From the NCBI GenBank assembly GCA_030668345.1, contig DAOUUD010000074.1, positions 1 to 8,081 on the forward strand: a stretch of DNA of 8,081 nucleotides, read 5' to 3'. The notes under the pieces are model-generated. The model was not told the origin of the DNA. It saw nothing but the letters and a program-made list of their open reading frames with translations, and ran no database searches. Source of the stretch: Candidatus Cloacimonadota bacterium (lineage in GTDB: Bacteria > Cloacimonadota > Cloacimonadia > Cloacimonadales > TCS61). This document shows positions 6,953 to 8,081 of this stretch, one piece after another. Each line of letters opens with the position of its first letter. Position 1 is the first letter of the stretch. Position numbers and translations under genes: made by a program.

Positions 6953-7342
6953 ATGGCTAAATTAGAAATCACGATTGCAGAATTGATCGATATCTTGATC
7001 GCAAATAAGATAATTCCGGAAAAGATCTCAAATATAGAAATCCAGGGTGAAACTATAAATTTTAAATATAATACCGGAATGATCATTCCCCATGAAATAG
7101 ACGCTTTTGTAAATTTCGTAGAATACGAAAAGGGGATAATCATTTTAGAAATGCATACAACCTGGTTTGCAGATAAAGTTCTCAGACTTGCTTCTCTGCC
7201 GGAAAACAATTATATTCAGTTAGATTATCCACAGGTAATTTTTTATATCGAGCGGTTCTTAAAAGATAAGGTCATTGGCTTAATGATCGATAATATTAAA
7301 TTTGCCAACGGAAAATTCATTATAACAACATATAATATATAA
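6953..7342 (+). CDS. Conserved-looking hypothetical protein, 129 aa
   Basis: I do not recognise this protein. It has no signal peptide and no membrane helix. Residues 1-25 form an amphipathic helix (MAKLEITIAELIDILIANK) with alternating acidic and hydrophobic residues. The rest is beta-rich: ISNIEIQGETINFKYNTG (25-42), then FVNFVEYEKGIIILEMHTT (52-70). A strand near IQLDYPQVIFYIERF (88-102) and a final VIGLMIDNIKFANGKFIIT segment follow. The repeated pattern of short strands joined by Gly or Asn turns suggests a compact beta-sandwich or barrel. No catalytic motif stands out. It is a convincing gene because of its good AGGAG site, its tight spacing to both neighbours and codon use like theirs. 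The position between a GNAT acetyltransferase and a secreted isomerase suggests simple co-transcription. Function is unknown. Confidence 0.75.
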   Translation: MAKLEITIAELIDILIANKIIPEKISNIEIQGETINFKYNTGMIIPHEIDAFVNFVEYEKGIIILEMHTTWFADKVLRLASLPENNYIQLDYPQVIFYIERFLKDKVIGLMIDNIKFANGKFIITTYNI

Positions 7343-7344
7343 AT

Positions 7345-7350
7345 AAGGAG
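7345..7350 (+). promoter_or_regulatory. Ribosome binding site of the tandem FKBP gene
   Basis: AAGGAG with a seven-base spacer before ATG 7358 is the best-spaced Shine-Dalgarno sequence in the window, consistent with strong translation of the FKBP gene. The 15-base gap after the previous stop has no room for a promoter or terminator. Confidence 0.8.
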
Positions 7351-7357
7351 AAAAAGG

Positions 7358-8081
7358 ATGAAAGTTACAATGATCATGTTAACAGCAATGCTACTGTGTA
7401 GTGTTTCGGGAATTGCTCAGAACGAGGAATTCATTACTACTGATTCGGGTTTGAAATACCGCATTACCGAACACGGTGATGGTGAATTACCTAAAACCGG
7501 TGACCGTGTAGTTGTACATTACACAGGTAAATTAGAGGATGGGACTAAGTTCGACAGCTCACTGGATCGAAATGAACCGTTTACATTTGAGCTAGGAGCA
7601 AGGCAGGTTATAAAAGGATGGGATGAAGGAATTGCGCTATTGCATAAGGGAGATAAAGCCACTTTTATCATTCCACCCGAATTGGGTTACGGCAGCAGGG
7701 CAACAGGATCTATTCCACCGAATTCAATTCTTGTATTTGATGTTGAACTTGTTGATATTCTGCCAACCATCGAAATAGAGCCCTTCAATATCGAAGGTAA
7801 AGCAAGCATTACCACAGATTCCGGTTTGAAATATTATCTTGTAAAAGAAGGAAACGGAAAACAAGCTGCAGCAGGAGATGAAGTAACGGTGCATTATACC
7901 GGTTATTTTGAAGATGGCAGTATCTTTGATTCATCAGTAAAACGCGGTCAACCGTTCAATTTCACTTTAGGGATGGGACGTGTAATAGCAGGTTGGGATG
8001 AAGGCGTAGCCCTCATGAAAATAGGCGAAAAAATGCGCTTTGTTATACCCTACCAATTAGCTTATGGTGAAAAAGGATATC
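7358..8081 (+). CDS. Secreted FKBP-type peptidyl-prolyl cis-trans isomerase with two tandem domains, 3' end outside the window
   Basis: The frame is open from ATG 7358 to the right edge (241 codons, no stop), so the gene is cut by the window. The protein would catalyse prolyl cis-trans isomerisation during folding in the periplasm. A signal peptide covers about residues 1-20 (hydrophobic core ending VSGIA, then QNEE). FKBP domain 1 spans about 47-134 and keeps the pocket residues: Tyr55 (HYTG), Phe65-Asp66 (KFDSS), Val84-Ile85, Trp88 (KGWDEG), Tyr111 (GYGSRA) and Phe127. A linker of about 35 residues leads into domain 2 (from about 172), which also keeps Tyr180, Phe190-Asp191, Val209-Ile210, Trp213 and Tyr236 (AYGEKG). 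Both domains are preceded by the same peptide, ITTDSGLKY (26-34 and 151-159). Both look catalytically competent, and no lipobox is present. Further FKBP repeats may lie beyond the edge. Confidence 0.93.
   Translation, partial: MKVTMIMLTAMLLCSVSGIAQNEEFITTDSGLKYRITEHGDGELPKTGDRVVVHYTGKLEDGTKFDSSLDRNEPFTFELGARQVIKGWDEGIALLHKGDKATFIIPPELGYGSRATGSIPPNSILVFDVELVDILPTIEIEPFNIEGKASITTDSGLKYYLVKEGNGKQAAAGDEVTVHYTGYFEDGSIFDSSVKRGQPFNFTLGMGRVIAGWDEGVALMKIGEKMRFVIPYQLAYGEKGY
7433..7459 (+). repeat. First copy of the FKBP lead-in repeat
   Basis: Nine codons encode ITTDSGLKY before FKBP domain 1. The second copy at 7808-7834 encodes the identical peptide but differs at several third codon positions. Confidence 0.85.
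7808..7834 (+). repeat. Second copy of the FKBP lead-in repeat
   Basis: It encodes ITTDSGLKY again, before FKBP domain 2. Peptide identity with diverged synonymous sites points to an old in-gene duplication under protein-level constraint. Confidence 0.85.

Noticed and set aside
7358..7420. Lipobox at the cysteine in the FKBP signal peptide (Cys14)
   Set aside because: The residue before the cysteine is Leu, not Gly, Ala or Ser, and a better signal peptidase I site follows at residue 20.

Overview
The window is an A/T-rich bacterial segment in which every supported gene lies on the + strand. Nine junctions are visible, and each is either a short overlap or a gap of at most about 17 bases. No tRNA, rRNA, CRISPR array, insertion sequence or convincing terminator is seen. 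It reads as one long transcriptional unit that is open at both window edges. The organism is Gram-negative-like: there is an outer-membrane-type protein, a lipoprotein and a secreted FKBP. The alpha/beta-hydrolase-like protein at 3433-4737 recalls a family I associate with Bacteroidota, while the FtsA and FtsZ are not typical of that phylum. A low-GC member of the wider FCB group (for example a Cloacimonadota-type lineage) is my tentative guess; it rests on recollection, not on a search.

Left part (1-3077): the division core ftsQ (5' end outside the window), ftsA and ftsZ, in the classical dcw order. FtsQ and FtsA overlap as ATGA. The ftsZ ribosome binding site is a run of six G that shares its first base with the ftsA stop codon. 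FtsA carries both the ATPase motifs and a C-terminal amphipathic helix. FtsZ carries the GTP-binding signature, the T7 catalytic loop and a C-terminal tail that matches the FtsA-binding peptide. These three proteins would form the membrane-anchored Z-ring and its link to the divisome.

Middle (3077-5780): a small four-helix membrane protein of the Phage_holin_4_2/YvlD type starts inside the ftsZ stop codon. It is followed by an alpha/beta-hydrolase-like protein with a strongly lysine-rich insert, and then by a signal-peptide protein rich in aromatic beta-strands that looks like an outer-membrane barrel.

Right part (5767-8081): a lipoprotein polysaccharide deacetylase (NodB/CE4 fold) overlaps the barrel gene by 14 bases. 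Then come a GNAT acetyltransferase, a 129-residue protein I do not recognise, and a secreted protein with two tandem FKBP peptidyl-prolyl isomerase domains that is cut by the right edge.

The shared theme is the cell envelope: division, a membrane protein, a possible outer-membrane protein with a surface or periplasmic sugar deacetylase, and a periplasmic folding factor. No clearly new defence or mobile system is visible. The parts most worth a second look are the barrel plus deacetylase pair, the hydrolase-like protein next to ftsZ, and an Asp-to-Asn change in an otherwise canonical FtsZ.
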